In this document: one piece after another, positions 34,570-42,147 of the stretch
Numbering within the stretch: the stretch's first letter is position 1
Layout: the number at the start of each line of letters is the position of its first letter
NCBI GenBank assembly: GCA_965248975.1
Contig: CBDFKU010000019.1
Span: 62,001-126,000, forward strand
DNA length: 64,000 bases
Direction: 5' to 3'
From: CBDFKU01 sp965248975
Lineage (GTDB): Bacteria > Chloroflexota > Dehalococcoidia > Lucifugimonadales > JAGWBF01
Position numbers and translations under genes: made by a program
Notes under the pieces: model-generated
Told to the model about the DNA's origin: nothing
Database searches by the model: none
The model's input: the letters and a program-made list of their open reading frames with translations, nothing else

Positions 34570-35415
34570 GTGGCCGATTACGCGCATCCTGAGTCTCTGG
34601 TAAGCACCGAATGGGTGGCCGAACATGGTAACGATGCCAACGTCCGTCTGGTGGAAGTGGACGTAGACACATCCGCCTACGAGCAGGGCCATGTCGCCGG
34701 TGCCGTGGGCTGGAACTGGCAGAGCCAGTTGCAGCAGAACGTGAGCCGCGACCTCATCTCCAAGGCGGACATGGAGAAGCTGCTGGGCAGCTCCGGCATC
34801 GACAACAATACCACGGTGATCGTGTACGGCGACAACAACAACTGGTTCGCCGCCTGGGCCCTTTGGCAGCTCAGGTACTACGGTCACGCCGACGTGCGGC
34901 TCATGAACGGCGGGCGTGCCAAGTGGGCCGCCGAGAACCGGGACATGACTACTGACGTTTCCAGCCACGCCCCAAAGAGTTACACTGGGAAGGAACCCAA
35001 CGACAATATCCGAGCCTATCGTGAGCAGGTGCTGGCCGCGGTCAAAGCGGGGAACATCTCCCTGGTGGACGTACGTGCGCCGGCGGAGTACAACGGCGAG
35101 CTTCTGGCGCCGGCCAACCTTCCCCAGGAAGGCGCCCAGAGGGGCGGCCACATCCCCGGTGCGGCCAACATCCCCTGGGGCCGAGCGGTGCAGGAGGATG
35201 GCACCTTCAAATCCGCCGACGACCTCAAGGCTCTGTACGGTGGGAAGGGCATCGACGGCAGCAAAGAGACCATCGCCTACTGCCGGATCGGCGAGCGCTC
35301 CTCCCACACCTGGTTCGTGCTGACCCAGCTCCTGGGCCATCAGAACGTACGCAACTACGACGGGTCCTGGACCGAGTACGGCAGCATCGTCCGGGCCCCC
35401 ATCGAAAAACCGTAA
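34570..35415 (+). CDS. Thiosulfate sulfurtransferase (two rhodanese domains), copy 2
   Basis: 281 residues, GTG start behind TGGAGGT. N-terminal inactive rhodanese domain (~1-130: LVSTEWVAEHG, VEVDVDTSAYEQGHVAGAVGW, VIVYGDNNNWFAAWALW, MNGGRAKW) and C-terminal active one (~145-275: LVDVRAPAEYNGE, GHIPGAANIPW). The catalytic loop YCRIGERSSHTW is the CRxGxRS type expected of thiosulfate:cyanide sulfurtransferases. It differs from copy 1 at 26922, whose loop is CGGGIAAS. The stop lies inside a 24 bp tandem duplication. Confidence 0.92.
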   Translation: MADYAHPESLVSTEWVAEHGNDANVRLVEVDVDTSAYEQGHVAGAVGWNWQSQLQQNVSRDLISKADMEKLLGSSGIDNNTTVIVYGDNNNWFAAWALWQLRYYGHADVRLMNGGRAKWAAENRDMTTDVSSHAPKSYTGKEPNDNIRAYREQVLAAVKAGNISLVDVRAPAEYNGELLAPANLPQEGAQRGGHIPGAANIPWGRAVQEDGTFKSADDLKALYGGKGIDGSKETIAYCRIGERSSHTWFVLTQLLGHQNVRNYDGSWTEYGSIVRAPIEKP

Positions 35416-35455
35416 CCGTCTTCTTGCCTCCAACCGTAACCGTCTTCTTGCCTCC
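35408..35455 (+). repeat. Perfect 24 bp tandem duplication across a stop codon
   Basis: Two identical 24-base units, 35408-35431 and 35432-35455, beginning AACCGTAACCGTC. The first contains the TAA stop (35413-35415) of the sulfurtransferase. Confidence 0.85.
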
Positions 35456-35481
35456 AACGGAATAGCCCAAGTGTATTTACA

Positions 35482-35509
35482 CAGGGTGGTCCTTCAGCGG
35501 GCCACCCTG
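35482..35509 (+). terminator. Hairpin between the sulfurtransferase and SbcD genes
   Basis: CAGGGTGGTCC (35482-35492) pairs with GGGCCACCCTG (35499-35509), 11 bp including one G-U pair, around a 6-base loop. There is no T-tract. It ends only 14 bases before the sbcD ATG, so it may act as a terminator, attenuator or translation-control stem. Confidence 0.5.
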
Positions 35510-35523
35510 CGTACCAGTATCTG

Positions 35524-36765
35524 ATGCGTATCCTTCATTTCGCCGACCTCCACATAGGCGTCGAGAATTACGGGAGGCCCGATCCCGAAACGGGCCTCTC
35601 GACACGGCTGCTGGATTTCCTGTCCACGCTGGATGAGCTGGTGGAGTTCGCCCTTACCCAGGACGCGGACCTGGTTCTCTTAGCCGGCGACGCCTACAAA
35701 GGGCGGGATCCCTCCCAGACCCACCAGCGGGAGCTGGCGATACGCCTGGCCCGGCTGTCCGGTGCAGGCATCCCGGTGTACCTGCTGGCCGGCAATCACG
35801 ACCTCCCCTACGCCATCGGCCGGGCCACGGCCGTCGAGATTTTCCACACCCTGCAGGTGCCCAATCTCTACGTAGGTGATACCCTCCGCACCGACGTCGT
35901 GCCCACCCGAAAGGGCCCCCTCCAGGTCCTGGCGTTGCCCTGGCCCAACCGTAGCAAGCTCCTCACCCAGGAGGAGTCCAGGGGGCTGACCATCGAACAG
36001 GTCAGAACGGAGATCGAAGAGAGGTTAACCGACCTGGTGGCCCGACGGGTCGAGACTCTGGACCCCGATGTTCCGGCGGTGCTCGCCGGCCACGTCACAA
36101 TCAACGGGGCGGTCACCGGGTCGGAGCGATCCATGATGCTGGGACGTGACCACGCCCTGTTCCCGAGCGCGGTCCACAAGCCCCAGCTGGACTACGTGGC
36201 CCTGGGGCACATCCACAAGCATCAGATCCTCCGAGAGGACCCCATGGTGGTCTACTCTGGGAGCCTCCAGAGGGTGGACTTCAGCGAGGAGGAGGACACT
36301 AAGGGCTTCTGCGTAATCGACCTGGACCCCGCGCGGCCGCAGGGCCGGCGCATGACCGACTTCCGATTCCAGTCGGTGAGTGCCAGGCCCTTCCTGACAG
36401 TCGACGTTAAGGTCCTGCCGGGCGACCGGGACCCGACCCGCACCGTGATCGGCGCGATCATGCGGCGCAATGTGGCGGACTCCATCGTCCGGCTGAGGGT
36501 ATCCCTGCCCGCCGGGCTGGAAGTGCAGGTGAGGGAGGGGGAGATCCAGGAATCGCTGCTGGGGGCCCACTACGTCGCCGCTATCTCCATAGAGGTGGAA
36601 CAAGAGAGGCGTACCCGGGTGGCACCGGACCTGGCTGAGGGGCTGTCGCCCATGGGCGCCCTCAAGCTCTATCTCGAGAGCCGGGACGTCGAGCAGGAGC
36701 GCTTGAACAAGCTGCTGGACTATGCGGAGGAGCTGCTACCGGCTGAGTCTCAGGAGGATGTCTAA
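35524..36765 (+). CDS. sbcD: DNA repair exonuclease SbcD/Mre11-family subunit
   Basis: 413 residues. The calcineurin-like phosphoesterase motifs are complete: HFADLHIG, LAGDAYKGRDPS, AGNHDLPY, LAGHVTI and LGHIHKHQI, plus YSGSLQRVDFSEE. A C-terminal cap domain follows. It should act as the Mn-dependent nuclease of the SbcCD complex on hairpins and protein-blocked DNA ends. No sbcC gene is adjacent. No ribosome-binding site is evident before the ATG, which directly follows the hairpin at 35482-35509. Confidence 0.93.
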   Translation: MRILHFADLHIGVENYGRPDPETGLSTRLLDFLSTLDELVEFALTQDADLVLLAGDAYKGRDPSQTHQRELAIRLARLSGAGIPVYLLAGNHDLPYAIGRATAVEIFHTLQVPNLYVGDTLRTDVVPTRKGPLQVLALPWPNRSKLLTQEESRGLTIEQVRTEIEERLTDLVARRVETLDPDVPAVLAGHVTINGAVTGSERSMMLGRDHALFPSAVHKPQLDYVALGHIHKHQILREDPMVVYSGSLQRVDFSEEEDTKGFCVIDLDPARPQGRRMTDFRFQSVSARPFLTVDVKVLPGDRDPTRTVIGAIMRRNVADSIVRLRVSLPAGLEVQVREGEIQESLLGAHYVAAISIEVEQERRTRVAPDLAEGLSPMGALKLYLESRDVEQERLNKLLDYAEELLPAESQEDV

Positions 36766-36795
36766 ACTAAAGCCAAAGTGGAATCTGCATGGATG

Positions 36796-36947
36796 GCTAT
36801 GGCGACTTTATAGGATTCACGTTGGCGTTGGATTGGGATTCCCGTCACACCGGCGAAAGCCGGTGTACAGTTCTGGCCGTGGATTCCGGCTTACGCCGGA
36901 ATGACGAGTTCCGCGATGCCTATTGCGACTTTGCAGGTTTCACCTTG
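36796..36947. repeat. Paired REP-like hairpins bracketed by imperfect 29 bp direct repeats
   Basis: Two hairpins, ACACCGGC-GAAA-GCCGGTGT (36847-36866) and ATTCCGGC-TTAC-GCCGGAAT (36883-36902), occur as a pair. They are bracketed by related 29-base segments (36796-36824 and 36919-36947) sharing GCGACTTT and most other positions. Paired hairpins of this kind are typical of dispersed REP-like elements. They lie between the converging sbcD and nitronate monooxygenase-like genes. Confidence 0.7.
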
Positions 36948-36962
36948 CTTAAGGTTAGGCCG

Positions 36963-37922
36963 CTACTTTAGGCGGGCGACGATGGCCTCAACCCCTTCTA
37001 CCAGCCCCTGCACCACTTCGGCGGCGGGCAGGATCTCCGATACCAGTCCCACTCCCGCGCCGCAATAGGAGATGCCGCTGAGATCGCCCTCGAGCAGCGC
37101 CGCCCTGACCTGAACCGGTCCCAGCTCTGCCTCCCAGAAGGAGGACGGATCGGTCTCGTTGGGAGGGGCCGAGTCCTTCATCTTACGGGCCATTTCACCC
37201 CTGAGCACTCGAGTGGGTCGGTGATATCTTCCGGTAATCACCGTACCGGTATCTATTGCACCCATCAGCGCCTCTTTGTATTTGGAGTGAGCCACACACT
37301 CCTCGGTGGCGACGAACCGGGTCCCCATCTGCACTCCCTGGGCGCCGAGGGCCAGCGCCGCGACATAGCTCCTGGCGTCCATGATGCCCCCGGAGGCGAT
37401 CACAGGGACGGAAACGGAGTCGGTTACCTGGGGGAGCAGAACCAGGTTGGGGATTTCGTCCTGGCTGCGTATGCCGCCTCCTTCGAATCCCTCCGCGATT
37501 ATCACGTCGACGCCCTGAGCCTCGGCGCCCCGTGCGTGCCTCACGGTGGACACCTGGTGCAGCACCGTCACCCGGTTTTCCTTAAGGGTGCCTGTGTAAA
37601 GGGCGGGGCTGCCGCCGTAGGTCACTGCTATCCGGACCCCTTCTTCCATGGCCACCTCGATCAGCTCCGATATCTGGGGGTTGACCAGGTAGAAGCTTAC
37701 GCCGAAGGGACTGCTGGTAAGACGGCGTACTTTTCGGATGTTCTGACGCAGGTTTTCCACCATGTTGTCTTCAGGGGCCATTCCGGCCGAAGGGTGTAGG
37801 ATGCCCAGGCCGCCGGCGCTGGACACCGCCGCCACCAGCTCCGGATTGGAAATCCAGGGCATCCCCGCCTGCAATATCGGGTAGTCGATGGTTAAAAGCT
37901 GAAGGGCTCTCCTGTCCTTCAT
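36963..37922 (-). CDS. Nitronate monooxygenase / 2-nitropropane dioxygenase-like flavoprotein
   Basis: 319 residues from the ATG at 37922, chosen because GGAG lies 6 bases upstream; an open frame continues to 37976. The FMN TIM-barrel pattern is clear: YPILQAGMPWISNPELVAAV, SAGGLGIL, VDVIIAEGFEGGG, PVIASGGIMDARSYVAALALGAQGVQMGTRF and EALMGAIDTGT. In family enzymes the substrate loop is GGHxG; here it is GGGIR, so the usual histidine is missing. It may be a nitronate or enoyl-reductase relative with altered chemistry. Confidence 0.85.
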   Translation of the reverse strand: MKDRRALQLLTIDYPILQAGMPWISNPELVAAVSSAGGLGILHPSAGMAPEDNMVENLRQNIRKVRRLTSSPFGVSFYLVNPQISELIEVAMEEGVRIAVTYGGSPALYTGTLKENRVTVLHQVSTVRHARGAEAQGVDVIIAEGFEGGGIRSQDEIPNLVLLPQVTDSVSVPVIASGGIMDARSYVAALALGAQGVQMGTRFVATEECVAHSKYKEALMGAIDTGTVITGRYHRPTRVLRGEMARKMKDSAPPNETDPSSFWEAELGPVQVRAALLEGDLSGISYCGAGVGLVSEILPAAEVVQGLVEGVEAIVARLK

Positions 37923-38042
37923 CCGCATCTCCAGACAAGCTAGTGGCGAATCCCAGAGATTGTATGAGTAATCCACCTAGCTGTCAACCGGAAAGTGCCG
38001 ATACTCTACGTGGCAGGTCAGGGGGCGTCGTTTCACATCATA

Positions 38043-38048
38043 TATAAT
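38043..38048 (+). promoter_or_regulatory. Possible -10 element upstream of leuB
   Basis: A perfect TATAAT 62 bases before the leuB ATG. No good -35 is seen at 16-18 bp spacing. Confidence 0.3.
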
Positions 38049-38109
38049 GGGGGAGATATCCCGTATTTCCATGCCCTGTTGGAGCCAACTCTTGTGCGGA
38101 GGAAGCGTA

Positions 38110-39213
38110 ATGGAGTTCAGGATCGCCGTTTTGTCCGGGGACGGAATAGGCCCCGAGGTGATGGCGGAAGGTGTGAAGGTGTTGGAGATGGTGGGCAAGA
38201 GGTTCGGCCACCGCTTCGAACTTAGCTATGACGACGTCGGCGGCGCAGCCATCGACAGATATGGTGTGGCCCTGCGGACGGAGACCCTGGATATGGCCGC
38301 CGGTTGCGACGCCATCCTCTTTGGCGCCGTGGGAGGCCCCAAGTGGGACGACCCTCGCGCTAAAGTGCGCCCCGAGGATGGGATCCTCGCCATCCGAAAG
38401 GGTCTGGGCGTGTTCGCCAACATACGTCCGGTAAAGGTGTTCCCCGAGCTGGTGGACAGCGGTGTGCTGAAGCCCCATGTGCTGGAAGGCGTCGACATGG
38501 TGGTGATCCGCGAGCTCACCGGAGGGCTGTACTACGGGCGGCCCAAGGGCCGACGCGAGACGAAACGCGGCTGGACCGGGGTGGACACGCTGCGCTACAG
38601 CCAGGCGGAGGTGGAGCGGGTCCTCCGGGTGGGGTTCGAGCTGGCCAGCGGGCGCAGAAAAAAGCTGGCTTCGGTGGACAAGGCCAACGTGCTGGAGACC
38701 TCCCGCCTATGGAGGCAGGTGGCCACCGATCTGTCGGCCGAATACCCCGAAGTAGAGCTGGAGCACATCCTGGTGGACAACTGCGCCATGCAGCTGGTGC
38801 AGCGGCCGTCCAGGTTCGACGTGATCGTCGCAGAGAACACCTTCGGCGACATCCTCTCCGACGAGACGGCAGTGCTGGCCGCGTCCATGGGACTGCTGCC
38901 CTCGGCCAGCCTGGCCGACATACCGCTGGAAGGGAAGACCGCCCAGGGCCTATACGAGCCCATCCACGGTACGGCGCCGGATATAGCCGGCCAGGGGATA
39001 GCCAACCCGGCGGGCATGATCCTCAGCGCGGCCATGATGCTACGATATTCCCTGGGCCTTACCGAGGAGGCCGCCGCGGTGGATCGGGCCGTGGCGACTG
39101 CCTTAAAGGACGGCTGTCGCACCCCGGACATCGCCCCTCTGGACGACGCGAAGGGTCCTGTGAGAAGAGTGGGCACCGTGGAGATGGGCGATGCGGTGGT
39201 AGGAGCCCTGTGA
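38110..39213 (+). CDS. leuB: 3-isopropylmalate dehydrogenase
   Basis: 367 residues from the ATG at 38110, which follows GGAGGAAG; an in-frame extension to 38047 lacks support. Motifs: AVLSGDGIGPEVMAEG, GAVGGPKWDDP, RPVKVFPEL, RELTGGLYYG, the VDNCAMQLVQRP segment and the HGTAPDIAGQGIANP signature. It oxidises and decarboxylates 3-isopropylmalate with NAD in leucine synthesis. Tartrate or homoisocitrate dehydrogenases are alternatives, but the length and motifs favour LeuB. leuA, leuC and leuD are not adjacent. Confidence 0.94.
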   Translation: MEFRIAVLSGDGIGPEVMAEGVKVLEMVGKRFGHRFELSYDDVGGAAIDRYGVALRTETLDMAAGCDAILFGAVGGPKWDDPRAKVRPEDGILAIRKGLGVFANIRPVKVFPELVDSGVLKPHVLEGVDMVVIRELTGGLYYGRPKGRRETKRGWTGVDTLRYSQAEVERVLRVGFELASGRRKKLASVDKANVLETSRLWRQVATDLSAEYPEVELEHILVDNCAMQLVQRPSRFDVIVAENTFGDILSDETAVLAASMGLLPSASLADIPLEGKTAQGLYEPIHGTAPDIAGQGIANPAGMILSAAMMLRYSLGLTEEAAAVDRAVATALKDGCRTPDIAPLDDAKGPVRRVGTVEMGDAVVGAL

Positions 39214-39231
39214 CCGATGGTGTGGGTATCC

Positions 39232-40551
39232 TTAGGCCAGAACCCGGTCTATGACCTTCTCCAACACCCGCCGCGTCTCGGTATCTTGGAGTAGGGACGC
39301 CGCCTCTCGCAGAGTATTCTCGTAAGCTAATAGGAAGTCGGCCGGGACCTCGTCGTCCTGGACCCGTTGTCGATATAGAGCTACGGCCTCTCCCATACGG
39401 TCCTCCAGCCAGCTCTCTCCGCGGTCCTGTAACAGGCGCTCCAGGAACCGTCCGTCACCCTCCAGGGAGATGGGGAGGCTGGGGTAGGTCTGCAACCTCC
39501 GGGAGTCGTAAGCGAAATGGACCAGGGCTTCACGAACCAGCCGGTCATTTCCCCGAGCGTCCAGATGGCCGACCAGCGTGGCCGCGAACCCGGGGTCCAG
39601 GTGGATAAGTCGATACACGAACCTGGCAGGGGAGAATACCACCGGGTCGCTGCCTATCACCATCTCGGCGGTCAGGCCCAGGTCTCTGCCCAGTATTGCC
39701 ACCGCCCTGACTGGATGAAGGGCCATGAAGCGCTCCATAGGCATGAGGGAGCCCGCTATGACCCGGAGGGTTTCCAAGGGAGCCCTTCGTCCCCGGTCGG
39801 CTACCACCAGGTACATCTTGTCCAGGAAGGGCTCGTCGATGATGAAGTTCCCCGACGGGTAGGTCACCATGTCGTCGATGCCCGGTCCGATATCCTTGGC
39901 GGAAGCGTCTACTGTTATGTCCAGGAACTCCAGGAACCTGCCGGGTTCCAGCAGGCCTCTGAGCTTGGCCGGCACCGGGACCAGCAGCCCCCGCAGGGTG
40001 GAGTTATCGAGGGCCGCGACGATGCTCCGGGCCCCATCGTCGTCCGAGCCTTGGAACACCTCGAAGAACAGGTTGAGGTCGTTCTTCTCTGCGAAGTCGA
40101 CGGTTTTCAAGAAGCCCGCCAGCTCCCCGGCGCCCATCGACGGGTCGGCCCGGCCCGCCTCCAGGATGCGGGTGATCTGAGGGGTGAACTTCTCCAGCGA
40201 CTCAACGAAGGCCGAGGTCCCCTTAAGGGTCGCCCCCGAGGGGAGCTCGGCACCGGAAGCGAAGAGGTCCACTAAAGTTCGGTCATCCAGAGCCGGTAGG
40301 AAGTGCACAAGGAAGGGTTGTGCCGGAAGCTCCCGGATGATCCGGTCGGACTTCTCGGAGGGCCCGATCCCCTGGAGGCCCTGTATGAAGTCCAGGGCCG
40401 TGTCCATCTCTGTTGCCCTGGGGTGGACCATGGAGGCCACCAGCCCGGGGTACTGCCGGTGGAGGTCAATCTTGTCCCGCAGGTAGCCGCGCCAGAACCG
40501 GAAGTTTTCCTCGTGCTCCGGCGTGCCCAGCAGAAGATCGAACAGCGCCAC
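39232..40551 (-). CDS. C-terminal part of a frameshifted large lipoprotein (helical repeat-like region)
   Basis: This frame continues the protein that begins at 41564. The reading phase changes near 40559-40565, where one extra T in CGTTTAAGG would join VFGEERQR to FKDFVALFDLLLG. The part shown here is ~440 residues, leucine-rich and mostly helical (FLPALDDRTLVDLFASGAEL, FLDITVDASAKDIGPG, DPGFAATLVGHLDARGND), with no recognised family. If translated separately it would start at GTG 40551, but there is no ribosome-binding site there. Confidence 0.65.
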   Translation of the reverse strand: MALFDLLLGTPEHEENFRFWRGYLRDKIDLHRQYPGLVASMVHPRATEMDTALDFIQGLQGIGPSEKSDRIIRELPAQPFLVHFLPALDDRTLVDLFASGAELPSGATLKGTSAFVESLEKFTPQITRILEAGRADPSMGAGELAGFLKTVDFAEKNDLNLFFEVFQGSDDDGARSIVAALDNSTLRGLLVPVPAKLRGLLEPGRFLEFLDITVDASAKDIGPGIDDMVTYPSGNFIIDEPFLDKMYLVVADRGRRAPLETLRVIAGSLMPMERFMALHPVRAVAILGRDLGLTAEMVIGSDPVVFSPARFVYRLIHLDPGFAATLVGHLDARGNDRLVREALVHFAYDSRRLQTYPSLPISLEGDGRFLERLLQDRGESWLEDRMGEAVALYRQRVQDDEVPADFLLAYENTLREAASLLQDTETRRVLEKVIDRVLA

Positions 40552-40558
40552 GAAATCC

Positions 40559-41564
40559 TTAAACGTTGCCGCTCTTCCCCGAAAACCGCATCGGAAGAGG
40601 CTGAGACTACCCTCGTAGCCTCCAGTGACCCGGGAAAGATATAGCGGCGCATGTCGAAGTGCTCGAACCCCACGTATTTGTTGGCTGTCCTGACCTCTTC
40701 TGTGGGAAGCCCCCTGTACCAGCTAAAGGCCTCCTCCCAGGTGTGAAAGGGCCCAGGCTGCAAGAACTGGTCCCAGTACTTGCGCAGAATCGGCGGCAGG
40801 AGCTCCAGGTCTCCACCGGTGGTGTAGATGGCGTCGGCCTCGATGTGATGGAAGAGGGGCTCGGTGTTGTCCCGGGAAACCTCGGGCAGGTTTCGTAGCC
40901 GTCCCCGCAGCAGCTCATATAGGTCCGGCGGCTGGGCCATGAACTCCAGCACGTCCCGGTGGTAGCGGGCGATGCCCGAAGAGACCTCCTGCCCCTCTTT
41001 CCGGTCCCAGCCGAGCTCCGGTAAGCCTGTCACCGGGAACAGGCCGAAATATGCGTGGCTCAGCTCGTGGATCACGCCGATGGGCTTAGCCTCGCCCACC
41101 CCCGTCCATCCCCGGAAACCGAAGCTCCCGAAGAAGCCGGGCTCGTCTCGCATCCAGCGGAAGTCCAGGCCGCGTATGGCCCGGTTGCCCGCGGTGGTGA
41201 TGCCATACAGCGTCACCACCGCGCTCAGCCGATCGCTGACCCACTCGGTTTCCTCGGTGATGGGTACCTCAGTAGGGAACGGGGTGGCCACGGGCAGGCT
41301 TCTGGAATCCGGAGCCGGAATGATGGATGGTGTGGTCGAGGTGGCAGGCGCGGCGCTCATGGCCTCGACTTCGGGCGACGCCTTGGGCGCTGCAGCAGAG
41401 GTGGTGGATTCTGGTTGCATCTGGTCCGGTGCTTCTGCGGTGGCCGTGGCACGAGTCTCCGGCAGGGGTGTAGAGGTCGTCGGCGAGCCACTGCAGGCCG
41501 ACAGGGTCAGCACTATAACAGAGGCCGACGAGAGGATCAGGGTTCTGACTATCGGGGAGCGCAC
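40559..41564 (-). CDS. N-terminal part of a frameshifted lipoprotein with a HExxH metallopeptidase-like motif
   Basis: A lipoprotein signal ends in LSAC (cysteine ~24), followed by a ~70-residue Ser/Thr/Ala/Pro-rich linker. The sequence GVIHELSHAYFG (H166, H170) is a zinc-binding HExxH with surrounding residues typical of gluzincins. About 335 residues are coded before the phase changes near 40560; beyond that the open frame (to 40272) is only the shadow of the downstream part. Together the parts would give a ~780-residue surface protein. Family not recognised. Confidence 0.65.
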
Positions 41565-41630
41565 CCTGGCACACTCCTGGAGGTTTCGAGGCGGTGATGT
41601 CGAAAGCTCGAAAAAGCGACGGGCGCCAAC

Positions 41631-42029
41631 CTACACAACCTGCAGGTCCTCTTCTGATACTGTCCCGTCCACGATCCGGAAGGACTTCGCAACCGGATTC
41701 TCCTTGTCCATGAGGGATACGATAATATAATACGCCTCGGGCCAGGCCGCCAGACGTATGTCCGTGCTGGACGGGTAAGCTTCCGAGTGGGTGTGGGAGT
41801 GGTAGACGGCCCGTTGCTCCCAGCTGTTGTCCTCCATCTCGTTCCATGCCTTGATCAGCTCTTTGGAGTCCCAGCTGAAACGGTATGGGCTGTTCTCCAC
41901 GTTGGTCATGCGGAAGAGCTTCTCGAAATGCCCGTTGGTTCCTGCCAGGATGCCGCAGCATTCGATGGAGTCGTCTTCCAGGGCGTGGGCCACCATTTCT
42001 TCGTAGAATCGCCTGTCGATCTGGACCAA
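41631..42029 (-). CDS. JAMM/Mov34 (M67) metallopeptidase-like protein
   Basis: 132 residues, TTG start 8 bases from GGAGGA. The JAMM motif is complete: an ECCGILAG glutamate near residue 24, then HSHTHSEAYPSSTD (HxH-x7-SxxD), the zinc-binding signature of prokaryotic MPN proteases. Relatives remove ubiquitin-like sulfur carriers (for example from cysteine or thiosulfate pathways) or amide tags. No sulfur-carrier or E1-like gene is adjacent. It lies 66 bases upstream of the HExxH lipoprotein on the same strand. Confidence 0.9.
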   Translation of the reverse strand: MVQIDRRFYEEMVAHALEDDSIECCGILAGTNGHFEKLFRMTNVENSPYRFSWDSKELIKAWNEMEDNSWEQRAVYHSHTHSEAYPSSTDIRLAAWPEAYYIIVSLMDKENPVAKSFRIVDGTVSEEDLQVV

Positions 42030-42133
42030 AGCGCGTATCCTCCTGGACTTAGTTGATATAAGTTAACTCGCGGCCCCGGCACTTGCAACCCCGGAGGTAT
42101 CCGGCTCTGGATACCTGATAGCTTGTCATGGAG

Positions 42134-42139
42134 TATAAT
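42134..42139 (+). promoter_or_regulatory. -10 element giving a probable leaderless mRNA
   Basis: A perfect TATAAT ends 8 bases before the ATG at 42148, which places the transcript start at or within 2 bases of the start codon. No Shine-Dalgarno sequence is present. No clear -35 is seen. Confidence 0.5.
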
Positions 42140-42147
42140 TTAGTAAG

